A stretch of DNA of 64,000 nt from Helicocarpus griseus UAMH5409 (GCA_002573585.1 PDNB01000126.1:1-64000); one strand, 5' to 3'. Counted from the first letter of the stretch, positions 35,791-48,392 are shown. Translations and numbers: made by a program. Notes: generated from the letters alone by a model not told the origin.

Positions 35791-37142
35791 ATTGCATGCG
35801 CTCCTGCTCCTTATTCTTTTTCGTCTTTTTATGGTTACGTTTTTTACGCTTGATGTAGCTTTCCTTATAGTACTAAGTTGCTCATGTTCTTAGCAAATAA
35901 TTGAATATCCCAAAAAGGGCACTCCATTCTGTATGAACAAAGTACCCACGAAACTACCATGAATCCTCACAAAAGCCGTAATTAATTCGATATCTCTTAA
36001 TTACTTTGTATCTCTCGCAGTAGAACAAGTCGAGGAAATAGGGGGTTTCCGTCCAGCTTGGTAGATGTGCTCGGCGCCAAGACACATCCGCAAAGACACC
36101 GCATTACTCCCACGGCGATGCTGATTTGTTAACTGCATTATTAATAATAATTGTTCCGTGCTCTCTCTTCGATGGAGATCCATGAAGAATGCTGCTCGCT
36201 CAACATCGAAAAAAGGTTCGAAGAAGTCTTTGCCAGCTTCCAGGAATTTTCGATGGTTCCATAGCATGGAGAATTAGGTTCGATATGGAGTTGGCGTCCC
36301 AATCATGGCGCATATAATCGTTATATCGACCTACCCCTTATGCACAGAACCATCCACTGCTCCATCCTGCCGAGCCCCGTACTCCATAAGCTAAAACCAA
36401 AGAACGAGGGCAAAGCATGGCGCGACCAATCGCTGTCCGTCAATTAACAAGTGCCCTGACGATCATGAAACGCAGAACATTCCTCGCTCGCGGACCCACG
36501 GGGCGCAATCGATGCTCCTCGTACTCAAAAGGACGACAGACTACTCGAAGAGGAACTTAGATGCCATACTCCGTACTACTGTCGAAATTGTAATGTCAAG
36601 AGATGTCAGATTTCTGGAATAACGGCTGATAGATATCGGAAGTTTCTCGGCCCTTTTGCAACATGATAGAAACCGCCCGCGATGCGATGACAAGGCAAGG
36701 AAAAAGAAAATGCGATTGAGCCCACGGCAATGATGCAACCCCATCGGCGTTAGCGCCACAAATCTACACGCCAAAGCTTCTGTCCAGGGAAATGCGGGCT
36801 CGGCATCGGTGGAGACAGCTCCCCGCGTATCCCAACAGACTGCGCAGCGCAGGCACGTGGGTGAAGCTCAAGTTGGGACGAAGAAACACGGTCTTGCGAG
36901 TCGCAAAAGGATTGGAAAACCGAGGACGGGATACTAGCCGTCAACTTAAGGGTTAGATTGCGGACGGATCATGATGGACTCGGCTTCCAGGCCAGGGAAT
37001 GCGATGCGGGATGTCACTGCCCCAGCAGCAGCTATGATATAAGGAAGTCAAGATCGCCGAGTTAACTTGAAGTGTTTCTTTTTTTCTCTTCCTTATCCCT
37101 TCTCCAGCACGCTGCAGTCAGCTTCAGCAGATAATAGTCAAG
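35791..37142. other. Intergenic region
   Basis: About 1.35 kb with the AAA gene 3' region on the left (T-rich) and the PhoD gene promoter on the right, where a TATA-like ATGATATAAG lies near 37034. Short frames near 36001-36950 show no family features. Confidence 0.45.
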
Positions 37143-39417
37143 ATGGGTCTTTTCAAGCTTGCCCTTGTAGGGCTCTCGCTGGGCTCGGCTGCCTCTGCCT
37201 CCTTCTCTCAGAACTTGAGTATGTTACTCCTATATCTGCATTATATACAAAAATGCTCTCGTCGATTCAGCTCCCTTAAGATTTGATACAAGCTAACGCC
37301 CACTGCCAGACTACCGCTCTCCTTCAAACAACCACCCTGACCTTGGGATCGCCCTTAACAAGGTCCACAAGCGGAATGTTCCCTCCTCGCCCTTCAAGCC
37401 CGAGGAGCTGTTCTTCACCCACAGCGTTGCCTCCGGTGACCCTTACCCTGACTCTGTGATCCTGTGGACACGTATCTCGCCTACGTATGAGAACAGTGAC
37501 TCCAATGTGACCGTCAGTGGTACCGCGCCGCTGTATGACCATGATAACGAGAAATACGTTGCCGTCTCTACCGCGCCTGTCTGCGTGGACTACAAGGTCG
37601 CCGAAGACGAGAAGTTGGAGAATGTTGCCTCTGAGGGAGAAGTCTGGACTTCCTCTGATGTTGACTACACTGTTAAGGTATGTCGCATATATTTTTGGAA
37701 TATTCAGCTAGCGCTCGGAGATGGAGCTTGAGACAGAGCTGAATCTGATATTATTATAGGTCGAGGCAAGTGGCCTTAAGCCATACACGACTTACTACTA
37801 TCAATTCACCGTCTGCGACTCGGACAACGCTTCCCCCGTTGGACGCACCAAGACCACCCCCAGAAAAGGCGACGAAGTGAACAACGATATCAACCTTTCC
37901 GTCTTCTCTTGCTCGAACTATCGTAAGTGCTTTCTTGGATTTTAATCTACATAATCACGTCTTGCTGACTTGATTATGATAATACATATAGCTCAGGGAT
38001 TCTTCAACGCTTACGGCAATGCTGCCCGTAAGGACAATGCTGACTATGTTCTTCACCTTGGTGATTACATCTATGAGCATAAAGAGGGTATGCACCCCTG
38101 TACTTGAACCGTAAATATCGACGCTCACGGAGCTAACATGATGTTAGGTGGCTACGGATGGGGTTATTCCATGGACCGCATCCCTCAACCTGCCGACCAC
38201 AACATCAAAACTCTGTATGATCTTTTTGTTACCACCATTGTAGGCTTAGTTTCTAACATCCAATTTTTAGACATGACTATCGCCAGAGATATGCCAGCTA
38301 TCGCACTGATGCTGACCTCGCCTACTCGCACTCGCGATTCCCTTGGATCACCGTCTGGGACGATCATGGTATGACAAATCCCCCCTTTCCTCACTTTCTA
38401 CCCACGTCTAATTGATTTTAAACAGAGGTTGAGAACAATATCTGGAAGGCCGGGTCTTCCGCGATGAACAACACAGAGGACTCTTTCATCAAGGCCGGAG
38501 GAATCTCCATTGACCAAGTCAAAGCCAATGCTGTCCGTGCTCATTTTGAATGGATGCCCATCCGCCAAGTTGACATGGACGATACCCTCCGCATCTGGCG
38601 TAACTTCGAAATCGGCGACCTTTTCAGCCTTATCATGCTTGATACCCGCGTCTATGACCGCTCCATCACCGACCTTACCTGGAACACAGACCACCTCGAC
38701 GATGTCCGCGACGAGCAGTCTCGTTCCCTCATGGGACCCCGTCAAGAGGTCTGGTTCTACCGCCAGCTCCGTGAGTCTGCCAAGCGCAACGCCAAATGGA
38801 GAATTGTCGGCCAGCAGATCCTCATCTCCGACATCAACACCGGCAGCGACAACGGTTACAACGCCGATGCCTGGGATGGATACCGTGCCAACAAAAACCG
38901 CACCTTGTCCACCATTCTCGACAACAAGATTGACAACACCATCTTCCTTGCCGGTGACACCCATGCCGCTTACGTCTCGGATCTCGTCTACACCGGCGAG
39001 CATGAATATGATCCTAAGACCGGATCGGGGGCCATTGGTGTCGAGCTCGGTGGCACTGCCGTCACCTCCCCTGGCCCCGCCGGCCAGAATGGCACCTATG
39101 AGGAAGGGGAGAAGGAGTCCAAGCGCTTCGTCAAGGAGAGCGTTCCCTTGCAATGGCAAGAGTCTTACTACCGTGGCTACTACGAGATGAGCATCAACTA
39201 CGAGCGCGTCCTTGCCAGCTTCTTCGGTATCCCTGATATCCGCACCCGCAACGGAAAGGAGATCAAGCTGGCTAGCTTTGAGGTTCTTGACGGCGCTAAC
39301 AAGCTGACAAGAAACGAGGATGGAATCCCCACTGTTGGAAAGGCTGTTGGCGGCTCGCTCAAGAATGGCAAGGTTTATCCCGACGATGCGGAGATTGTGG
39401 ATACGATGAAGCAGTAG
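37143..39417 (+). CDS. Secreted PhoD-type alkaline phosphatase/phosphodiesterase
   Basis: Seven exons (37143-37218, 37310-37677, 37760-37922, 37992-38087, 38148-38214, 38271-38368, 38426-39417) give 471 residues. A signal peptide (MGLFKLALVGLSLGSAASAS) targets it to the secretory path. The PhoD N-terminal domain shows FFTHSVASGDPYPDSVILWTR. Metal-site motifs are in order: NLSVFSCSNY, YVLHLGDYIYEH, TVWDDHE, SLIMLDTRVYDR and FLAGDTHAAYVSDL. PhoD enzymes use Fe and Ca to hydrolyse phosphate mono- or diesters, so a role in phosphate scavenging is likely. Intron positions are all standard GT-AG. The antisense strand of the last exon is also open for a long way, which is a composition effect. Confidence 0.93.
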
Positions 39418-40255
39418 AATTAGGCGTTGGACAGGGGTTAGCTGCAAAAATCTTTTTATATATTTGATATTATGTATATATGTTTTAGTTTTGATATGAC
39501 TTATGGTCGTAGTGAGTAATCTAGATTTCGATACCCCGTGATATTGGTCCGCACCATAGAGGCTGGATTTGATTCTCTAGAGACGGAGGCGCAACTGTAG
39601 ATTTCTCCTGAATTGGTGTATCGGGGCGACTTTACTGCGGCGAGTACTTTAGACAGGGCCTCCTCTATTACGACCATGGGTACTAGTGTTGATTGAAGTC
39701 AAAAGCTTTTCATATTACCCGTCTCGCTTCAATTTCTCGCTGTTACTTATTCCATTCTGCGCTAGTAAGTTAACCGTTCATCAACCCCCTAACCGTTGTT
39801 GTAACAAACTAAATATGCAGCCTCCCTCTTCTTTAACGACATAGGAAGACAGCCCGAAAACTGATAGCATGGACCAATACACCGACAGCAAATTCCGTTT
39901 ATGAATTCACGACGATGCCAGCAGCCAAGATCACCCGCATTTCCCAAGGCATTGGCACGGTAAAAAGGATCCGGGAAGAGCTTCAAGCGAGGGGATAGCC
40001 GGGCCGGGGAGGGGAAAGCCCACCAATTGCTTACTAGCTATCGGCGACATCAGTAGCTCATCTCGGGGTATCAGCAACCGACAAAATGATCCTAGCTCTT
40101 CCCCATGTTTATATATTGGGGAGCTTCTGAGAAACAATCAGCATATGTCCGTTTCTGGCTTTGCCAACTGTGCTGAAATTGGGCTTATTCAATGTCCAGC
40201 GGGCTTTAAAAGGAGACAGATCAATTGACAGGAACATCCTTGATTGCATCGCACA
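39418..40255. other. Intergenic region
   Basis: About 840 bp. The first ~100 bp is an AT-rich 3' region of the PhoD gene; the rest should include the GH43 promoter. No gene seen. Confidence 0.45.
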
Positions 40256-42405
40256 ATGGCTTCTCTGTTTGTTTTCAGTTTGTGCTTGCTAGCTACGGCG
40301 ATCACGCAGACGCAGGCAAAATACATTGTTCCCGGAGCACGATGGCTTGACACGGAAGGGAATATAGTCAATGCCCATGCTGGGTGTGTGGTCTATGACA
40401 ATTCCAAATTCTGGTGGTTTGGGGAGTATAAGATCGAGGGGCAGGAGGAGGGCGGCGGTATTTCCGTCTACAGTTCGGATGATTTGGCGACGTGGGAGTT
40501 TCATGGGATTGCGCTTGGTATGTAGTCTTATATGTTGGCTCTTTATCCCTTTGCATACTCTATGCATGCCTTGAATGTGTACCGTTTTCTTACAAAGTAA
40601 CTGCTAGAACCCATTGACGGACATCCATACATCTCCCGCGAGCATATCATTCAAAGACCAAAGGTTGTCTATAGCGAAGCTACGAAGAAATACAATGTAC
40701 GAGCATATCCAACCTATCCACCGAGCATATAGCTATTCTAACAAGACATCCGACCGGTCAATTGCTAGATGTGGTGGCACGCAGACAACTCAACCTATGG
40801 CTGGCTCCTGCAAGGCCTAGCTACATCTGACAACATAGCCGGACCCTATACCTTTGTGGACGCTACCGCTCCGCTCGGGAACTGGTCTCAGGACTTTGGG
40901 ATGTTCACAGATTACAAGGACGGCAAGACCTATGCGCTCTATTCCAACGGGGATCGTAGGGAGGGTCGCGACGTCTACCTAACTAGCTTTAATGAAGATA
41001 TTACCGCGCTTGATAAGGTTGTGCACCGCTTTGACAAGTATGACCTCGAGGCGCCGACAATTGTTCAGACGGAGAGGAGTTATTATGCGCTCATGAGCCA
41101 TAAGACGGGATATCGGCCAAATAGTATGACCTCGAACTCTCCTTTTCCCCTACTTCCGGCGGCTTTGAAGTATAATAGAGACGCTGTCCGTATGTAAGTG
41201 ACTAATAAACCTTATAGATGTCGTTGCATTCCGTGCCGATTCACTCAGCGGACCCTGGTCCCAACCTTTTATGGTAGCTCCGCTCAATACGCGCACGTAT
41301 AACTCGCAGTCTGGCTTCTCCTTGAGAATAGAGGGGACGAAAAAGACTACATATCTGTATATGGGCGACCAGGCGAGTCTTCACTGGGCACTCTTACCCT
41401 AACTATATTGTTGTGGTATGCGACTTCAGAACTAACGTAGGGGAGCAAATGATAGTGGGATTCAAACTCACTTTGGGAAAGCCGGTATATCTGGTTGCCA
41501 ATAGATATTGACGATAGGAAAAAAGATCTTGAACTCATCTGGCATGACGTTTATGACTTAAACGTGTATGTATTCCTTGATTATTTTACTGCTTGTGCCA
41601 GAGAAATTGTGTGCTAACTGGTTCTTGGTTTGTACAGTAAAACAGGCGACTGGAGACCCGTCCGGGGCAAGACGTACTATGGTATAGATGCCGAAACTAG
41701 CGGGAATGCCTTCAAGCAGGAAGCAGTGAGTTTGGCTTCCTGAATATCAACAGTTTTGAACGAAGTCATCCATGGAACACTTTTGCTCATTTGATTCATT
41801 AGAACTTCGCCAGCAACGGGGTTATCTTGACGGGTATCTATGGCAATGACAGCACGGTAACGTTCCACGGAATTGAAGGCACGGGCTGTCCTCAGTGGGT
41901 GTCCTTCTATTACCAAAGTATGTCATTCCCTCGGCTCCCTTGGTTTCATGTTTGTTATTTTTTCCCTCCCATATAGTGTCTGACGGGATATATCAATAGA
42001 TACCGACGACATGGGCTTCGGAGACCAACGTAAGTTGCTTCCTAAGCTAACTGCTTCACCCGTCAACTCCCTTTTAATTGAAGGAGCATGAATAATAGAG
42101 GAGCTCTCTCAACTCACCAACTAACTCTATCCTTTCCTCTTTTAATAGCACAAGGGCAACCCGATCGTATCGGCGGCGAATGGCAACTCCGGCGAATTAG
42201 TAGCGTCGTCGTAAACGGCGACACGGAAAATGTACACACGCTCTACCAGCGAGATACGCACAAGTCGATTATCCTATCCACACCCCTCCAGCTGACGCTA
42301 GAAAAAGGGAGAAACAATACGATCACGGTTGGCGGGCTATTCAACGGAGTTGAGTATAGGGGCGCAGACTTGGATCGGATTGTGGTGTATCCCCCAGAAA
42401 AATAG
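40256..42405 (+). CDS. Secreted GH43 exo-beta-1,3-galactanase-like enzyme with CBM35
   Basis: Nine exons (40256-40517, 40608-40696, 40769-41123, 41218-41372, 41456-41565, 41638-41725, 41803-41917, 42000-42029, 42149-42405) close in phase and give 486 residues. A signal peptide (~1-21) precedes the five-bladed GH43 catalytic domain (about 22-330): WLDTEGNIVNAHAGCVVYD, FWWFGEYK, RPKVVYSEATKKYNMWWHAD. LEAPTIV places the acid Glu at residue 211, and YNSQSGFSL puts Gln266 where most GH43 enzymes have a base; the same Glu/Gln pair is known in Phanerochaete 1,3Gal43A. The C-terminal ~150 residues (about 335-486, ending ADLDRIVVYPPEK) form a CBM35. The expected substrate is the beta-1,3-galactan core of arabinogalactan proteins. 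One intron uses a GC donor. Confidence 0.88.
41373..41455 (+). other. GC-AG intron in the GH43 gene
   Basis: The donor is CAG|GCGAGT, a near-consensus GC-type site, and the acceptor is AATGATAG. Removing these 83 bp joins YLYMGDQ to WDSNSLWESRYIW in phase, as in homologous galactanases. No GT donor nearby gives the same protein. Confidence 0.75.
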
Positions 42406-42728
42406 TAGATAGTTTCATATGTTTTGGCCTATATAATCGACTGTTGCGGGGTGATCAAGCACTTGATGGTTAGGGGAATGAGTCTATTAAAACTATTTTT
42501 CTAAAGCTGGAGGTTAAGCTACTAGTGATAATTGGAACAGAGGAGTGTGGGGTATCTTGCTTTCAGCACAAAACACGAACAAGAGCTAACGAACGTAGCT
42601 GGTTCAGAAATCAGTAAAGGCGTGGTTCATATCCGCCCATGTATCTATCGGACCTCCATATGCCTCCTCTTCACTATTGGCCAGGCTAAACACCAGCCCC
42701 TGATGTCTTTTTAACTACTACGTGTGAG

Positions 42729-43140
42729 TTAACGAGACACAGACGCGAGACAGGGGTTATTTACCTTCTGGAGACGAAACAAGAACAATTCAAGCGAACG
42801 CTTCTCCTCCTTCAAATAATCTTGGAAATCCTCACTCTTACGGATGACAATGTTCGACACCGGCCACAATATTGCGGCACTGAAATCGAGTAGAAGAGCT
42901 CGTCCATCTTTCGCCACCATGATATTGCGGGGATAAAAGTCACCATGGGCTATATCCACTAGGGATGAAAGTACTGGTTTTTATCCAGCTCCGCCAGAAG
43001 ACCAGAGACAATTTTGCTTTAAATCTTACCATTCAAAGATAAGCCCAGATCTACAAGCCAACGAGGCCGACTTCGTTCGTACCAACATCTTCAATAATAA
43101 TAATTTGATTGGCACCCGGGAACTCGTTATTCACCTCTCA
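42729..43140 (-). pseudogene. Kinase-like (APH/protein-kinase fold) relic
   Basis: The minus strand encodes a kinase catalytic loop (DIAHGDFYPRNIMV) followed by the metal-binding strand (GRALLLDFSAA), but little else. Just upstream the frame reads KIVSGLLAELDKNQYFHP and then stops; the two pieces join perfectly if one C is added at about 42958-42964. Further upstream short pieces (NEFPGANQIIIIEDVG) look like earlier kinase strands in yet other frames. There is no start, no complete N-lobe and no C-lobe, so this is a remnant rather than a working gene. Confidence 0.6.
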
Positions 43141-43858
43141 TACGAGCTATCAATGCACATCCCGAATGATCTATCATAAATACTAGTACGGGGGATGGTA
43201 TGATATTGGTATTAATGCGTCCCCCAACTCCCAAGCAAAGAAGATCTGAGTCCTTTTGTACATTCGTTTCGGTGCAAATGTACCCCTAGTTTCTGCTTGG
43301 CGCCCTCGGTCAAAAAGAAAAACCGTTATCAACGTTGTCTCTCGCTGCCAGTTGCTGGTCTAAAACGAATCGATCGATAAATAATGATTGACAAGGTGGT
43401 CCTTTTGGCGCTCTTAGTCTTTGTCATTTGGGTGAGGGAAGAATCGTTCGCCAAATGAGTGTTTGAAGAATGTCCTTCCAGTGGGCCAGTGGCTGACTTC
43501 GAAGCGCCAATGCGACGACGAGACATAATACGGCACGCAATACTATTCAACACTGAAGACAGCGAGCCGTGTTGCTCGGTGGCCGTTTTGTGGTATGAAT
43601 ATAGCGGCGGAAGTTTGTATACTGCGCTTCGGAAGGGCATTGGGCCACTGACCGACGTGGCTGAGGTTCACCAGGTTGCTTCTTCTGTTCCTGCTATGGC
43701 TGGCTGTTGAAGCCTGGAAATACGTCTGTTTCCCCCCGTGTTTCCGTTTTCAAAATTTTCTCGAGTATTATTATTCTTCAGGCGCCTCTGGTCACTAAGT
43801 TAATGTCGCATGCATCTCGCTGAATTAACGGAGAGATAGTAGTATATTTCAAACCATC
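43141..43858. other. Intergenic region
   Basis: About 720 bp. Overlapping open frames on both strands at 43329-43710 have no recognisable motif and are not called as genes. Confidence 0.4.
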
Positions 43859-44805
43859 ATGCCTTCCGAGTCCTCCATCCAACAAAGCCTCCTTGACACA
43901 ATCGAGCGCTCCTTTTACCATGAAGTTCCCACAGACTCACAGGAGCCTGAAAACCAAAAAGCCGATGACCGTCCGCGCGAGAAAGGATCGCGGGCGAGGT
44001 TCTCAAACACTTCATACGAACCGCATCCCATAACTCCGGAAACATTAGTGGAGAGGACAGCGACTTTACAAGCTCACCAACCTCATCAACAGCATCACCA
44101 CCATTATGAGGTTCACGGCCGCCCAACGACCGGGTTGATGTTCATGCTTCGCTGGGCTTGCGCAATCCTGACAGTCGCAGCTACTATTTTATTTGGAGCT
44201 TGGGCTCCCCTGAGCTATGAGGCGACGAAGGAGGCGAACAGAAATAACAACAAAGCGCAGGAAGCCCTGGTGGAATCTGCCCAGTCGGCTAATAAGATAG
44301 CATCAAAAGCTTTCTCGATGGCGAGTGCGCAGGCGAACATCATTAGCAATTTGCAGGAACAGTTGGCTGCTATGGGACAGGTGGCGCTGTTGCAGTTTTG
44401 CAATGAGCAGACGAGAGGGGTACGTAAAGTCAAACTATTTCTTGATACTGAATATGCTATGGTTACACCATTGCTATAATTTTACAATGGAATTTCCCGA
44501 CTCACAAATACGGCGGTAAACAGGAATTGGAACCTTGTGCGGCATTTATAAACTCAGTTCAGTTGACCAGCCTGGTCTCCAAGATCGCCACGCCAACATC
44601 CACGATGTACCCTCCTACAGCGACCAGCGATGATGATCTTCCGACTTCTATCTCAGACGACAGCTCAGCAAATGGGTCAGGACTTCCCATTGCATCGATT
44701 CTTGGAATTGTTTTTGGCGGCACTGCTGCCTTAGGCATTGCCATAGGATATCTAGTATGGCGGTACCAGCATGGAAGATTGGTGGCGCCGCGGCGATTTC
44801 GTTAG
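43859..44805 (+). CDS. Two-pass membrane protein of unknown function
   Basis: Two exons (43859-44419 and 44524-44805) joined in phase give 280 residues. Seen in order: a polar N-terminus with a His/Gln-rich patch (QAHQPHQQHHHH, about residues 71-82), a first membrane helix (FMLRWACAILTVAATILFGAW), a heptad-rich segment that is probably a coiled coil (ALVESAQSANKIASKAFSMASAQANIIS), a Ser/Thr/Asp-rich linker, and a second membrane helix (IASILGIVFGGTAALGIAIGYLVW) with a short basic tail. I do not recognise a family. The layout resembles small fungal surface or sensor-like proteins, which is only an analogy. Confidence 0.62.
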
Positions 44806-47800
44806 AAAATGGATTCTCCCGGGATGGTTATCCTCCGTAGGCGCGAATACTGGGTGGCGTGTCAGATTGAGAATCCATCGTGTGCGAAGGGTCCCCGAGA
44901 TACTTGAATTGTCGGCGTTTCGGTATACGTTTTTGAAAATATTGCGTATATAGCGCAAGGCAGTGGGACGAAGCGTTTAGCCTGCCCCTTTGGCAGTGAT
45001 CTTGCAGCAATCCATCCCATTACACGCGCTTGCAAAAAGGCCTGCCTAACAATAAACATTCCCTTTAGTCGTTGGAGGCTGTGCTACGCCATTACAATCC
45101 GAATATGTCACTGGTGCCGCTCTTCAATCTCAAATACCACTTTCACAACACCAGCGGCTCGTTTGAAGCGTTTCATCAAAGATCTACGACCATTTGGCGA
45201 TACGTGGAGGCTCGATGTCACTGAGATTCTCGTCAGCAAGTACCTCAGGCTATGAATGCGAGACCGCGAATCCCTGTACGTATCAAAGTGTTCGAGGCAT
45301 AATGTATTGAGCCCACTGGTTAGTTGGGGGGGGGGTAAACAAGGGAGGGATTCAATGAAGGCAACCCCAACAGAAGCAGGCAATGTAGGTTATACGGCCA
45401 AGAAGCCTTTCCACGGTGTTCATAATTTATCAAGTGTATTTTTATACCTATACATGTGAATGAGAAGTTGGGCGGCGCAAAGATGCAGGCATATCTTACC
45501 GTTTATCCGTGCAGAAGCAACAATTATCCCCGCACCGCCCCAATTCCCCTACTGAAGACATGCTATAACAGCATAACACTGGTGTCCTTCCAATATTTTT
45601 CTCCAGCATGTTCATTCATTCAAAATCCGCGGCACGGAAAGAGCGTAAACCCACAAAGCTGGCTTGAAAGAGTAAACTGCGTGAAGCCAGAAAAAGAAAC
45701 AAGATACTGATGCAGTGTCACTTTGATATGCGAACCAGAACCACAGACCATAGTATTGGTAAGGTTAAAACTGATCGGGCTGGGTTTTTCTACCAGCTTG
45801 AAAATCACCCCGAATCGTGAAGAAACATGATGGAACCGATTGGTTCCTACCTCTGGGAAGTTGAATGGGACACATTCCAGACATTTCCGATAAAAAACCA
45901 CAATCCCACATGCTAGGAAACTGTTGTAAAAAAGCCGCAACAGAGAGGCGCGAGCAAAACATAAATAGCCTAATCGAGGCAGCTGTACTGCCAGGATGCG
46001 GGTTTAGGGTGTTAGGCGCCTGGAGACTTGTGGAAACAGAACTGGACTGATGTTTCTAGGTCCATAGACATTACTTAGCCATCGAACCAACTGGGATTTC
46101 AGTGCGCCATGTGGTACGTGGTGTTCCTTTTCTTTCTTCTGTTTTCCTGAACCATATGCACATCTTGATCGCATGGGAATTGGGTACCAGGCTTCGCATT
46201 AAAAGGGTTTCTTGTCCCTAGGGGGAAATAGTCCGATATGAGATAACAAGACAATGTTATCCGGTATTTTCCCTTTCAGGAGCAAGCATGGTCTCTATAT
46301 GGTATTGTTCGAGATATAAGCCCGCCCAACCCATTGCGGTTAGGTAGTGATGTAACAAACATGAAGGGACGGGAGGAGAATTCATCGCTCGCACGCAGAG
46401 ATAAGCACCAGGTTTTCGGGTCAAGGATATGACATCTAGGTGAGGACGAATAGTCGTGGGATAAATATGCTCATCGAAAATGACAACAGCATAGGCTTGC
46501 ATCCTCCACATTTCCCATTGCCAAGTTGAAGTCGAGTCCACCTTGTAAAAGCAACATCCGAACAAATGAAAAAAACTTCCGGGCCAACCAGCTCCCATGG
46601 CTCTTCTCTTGCAGCGTTTTCAGATCATGCACAATTTTGTGAGAGAAAAGAATGACTTTCTTCCTGAAACGCCCTGGAGTATTCAGCAGCTGGCCGGGGA
46701 GTTCTTTAATACGGCGATCGGTGTCTTTAGCCATGCGCGTCTGGCGCTGTTTAAACCATGGATTCACTCTAGACTCATTCTATTCAAGTTTCTTCAATTT
46801 CCATCTGCATACGGATTCTGTACTTTTCGTCTCAGCATCATCAATAGCAATCGCTAGTTGTGGGATCAGTTGATCCATTTTTGTGTGAAATGGAGATTAG
46901 AATAGCGGCTGAAGGAAGTAATTATACAAACGGCCAGCGGCGTTCTCCGAATGCTGCCGACATCAATATATGAAGGATGCTCATGAGATTTGTAGAAAAG
47001 AGGTCAAAAACAAGACCTTTGCGGACATCGGAAGCCATTATTTGAGCCAGACAACCGAGAATTGAAAATCTAAAGCCGATTCCAGGTTTAACCACCGGTA
47101 TCAAACCAGACTTACCAAATTTCTGTATAGATCCTTAACCCAAGCATTCCAGGTGTGGTGTGCATTTCCTCAAGCTTTGGAACTAACCTCCGTTGTATCA
47201 GGCTTGCCGTGACGTAGTTATGCGGCTGTGGCTTGAATGGATGTTTTCCCGCGATAACACATGCCCTCAAACTTTTCAATTATTTCAAGGAACTTTGTCT
47301 GACGGCTTGCTAGTGTCCATAATTCAAGAAGCTTCCGTGACCCGCTTCTCTCACGCAAACTTAAAGGAAAGGTCACAAGGACGCTGTCAAGAACGAAACG
47401 TTTGGCAAGCTTCGATAGGATTTGAGGATTGGAGACTGGAGCCGCCAATATGCGCAGTGGCCGGGGTTTTACGAATACCGGACAGTCTGCGGCGCTCTCA
47501 GTGGTCGGGCATCAAACATCACTCCACGACTTCTGCAACTAAGGCGATGGGCGAGTGACGCCAGCAAGCATTCGCGAGGGGCCAGTGGCCACTGTCGACC
47601 GATGGGCTCGATGAACGAGCGCATTTCCGAAGGACATCTGCTGGAAATTTTTGTGACTCGTTTCCTTGATCCACCAAGAATTCGATGGCCCGTCAGAGCG
47701 GAATCTAGACATGCTGATCGATGACTTTGGGACTTGGCCATTATGAAGCGCTGCTGAATGTTGATATCCGGGGTCATCACTGCTGCAATTGGCGACGACA

Positions 47801-48392
47801 GAAAGTAAACCTGCACACACACACACTGGCGCAACAACAGACTCTGAAGCCCCCAAAATAGGATGAGGCGTTGACAGTGCACTTCTGAGTCAGAAAACAG
47901 CGCAACGCAGCCACCCCGGCCGTTGCTGCTCCTTTGTGGTATTTTCGTACCAATTAGAAAAGAGATTCCAACCTGATCGCTCCAAAGTTTAGGAGAAAAA
48001 AAGGCTAGAAAAACCTGAGCAACGAAAAAGCAAAGAGAATTGCTAGCGGTTTCTCCGCACCAACCCTTGTCTTTTTAATCGACGCCAATCCTGAAAAGAC
48101 CCTTTCCCCTTCTCTGCCGGCACTACTGTTGAACTTATATTGCCTGCTGGTTACAGTTTGCACTTCACCTCCGAATCGTTTCTTTCCGCGAGAACTGCAA
48201 TCAGCGACAGACTGCAATATTATACATGAGCAAATCTCGCCGCAACGGCTACTCCTTACTGTCCCCATTTGTGCGTACATACATAATGGACAATATATGC
48301 GCATACCTTCTAAACCAACCTTTTCGCGCTTTAGATGCACGTGGAGCCATTAAATTCTGAAGAACAAAACCAAAAAACTATGAGCTTTCGCG
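44806..48392. other. Gene-poor region of 3.6 kb
   Basis: No intact gene is supported. There is a run of ten G at about 45328-45337 and a short CA repeat near 47814-47825. Minus-strand open stretches between about 46250 and 47450 look like pieces of one decayed gene and are listed separately. The last ~400 bp should hold the promoter and leader of the intronless gene at 48393. Confidence 0.45.
46471..46878 (-). pseudogene. Possible degraded gene of unknown family
   Basis: Starting at an ATG (MDQLIPQLAIAIDDAETKST) one minus-strand frame stays open for 136 codons except for a single TAG at 46780-46782, and includes a basic segment (NPWFKQRQTRMAKDTDRRIK). Other protein-like pieces lie upstream on the same strand (47104-46922, 47448-47218) but could not be joined by splice sites. 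Family unknown; it may be chance. Confidence 0.28.

Noticed and set aside
38398..39447. 349-codon minus-strand open frame
   Set aside because: It lies exactly antisense to the last PhoD exon and reflects that exon's codon composition; no family features.
43329..43710. Overlapping open frames on both strands (103 and 83 codons)
   Set aside because: Neither has a motif or splice partners, and they overlap each other antisense.
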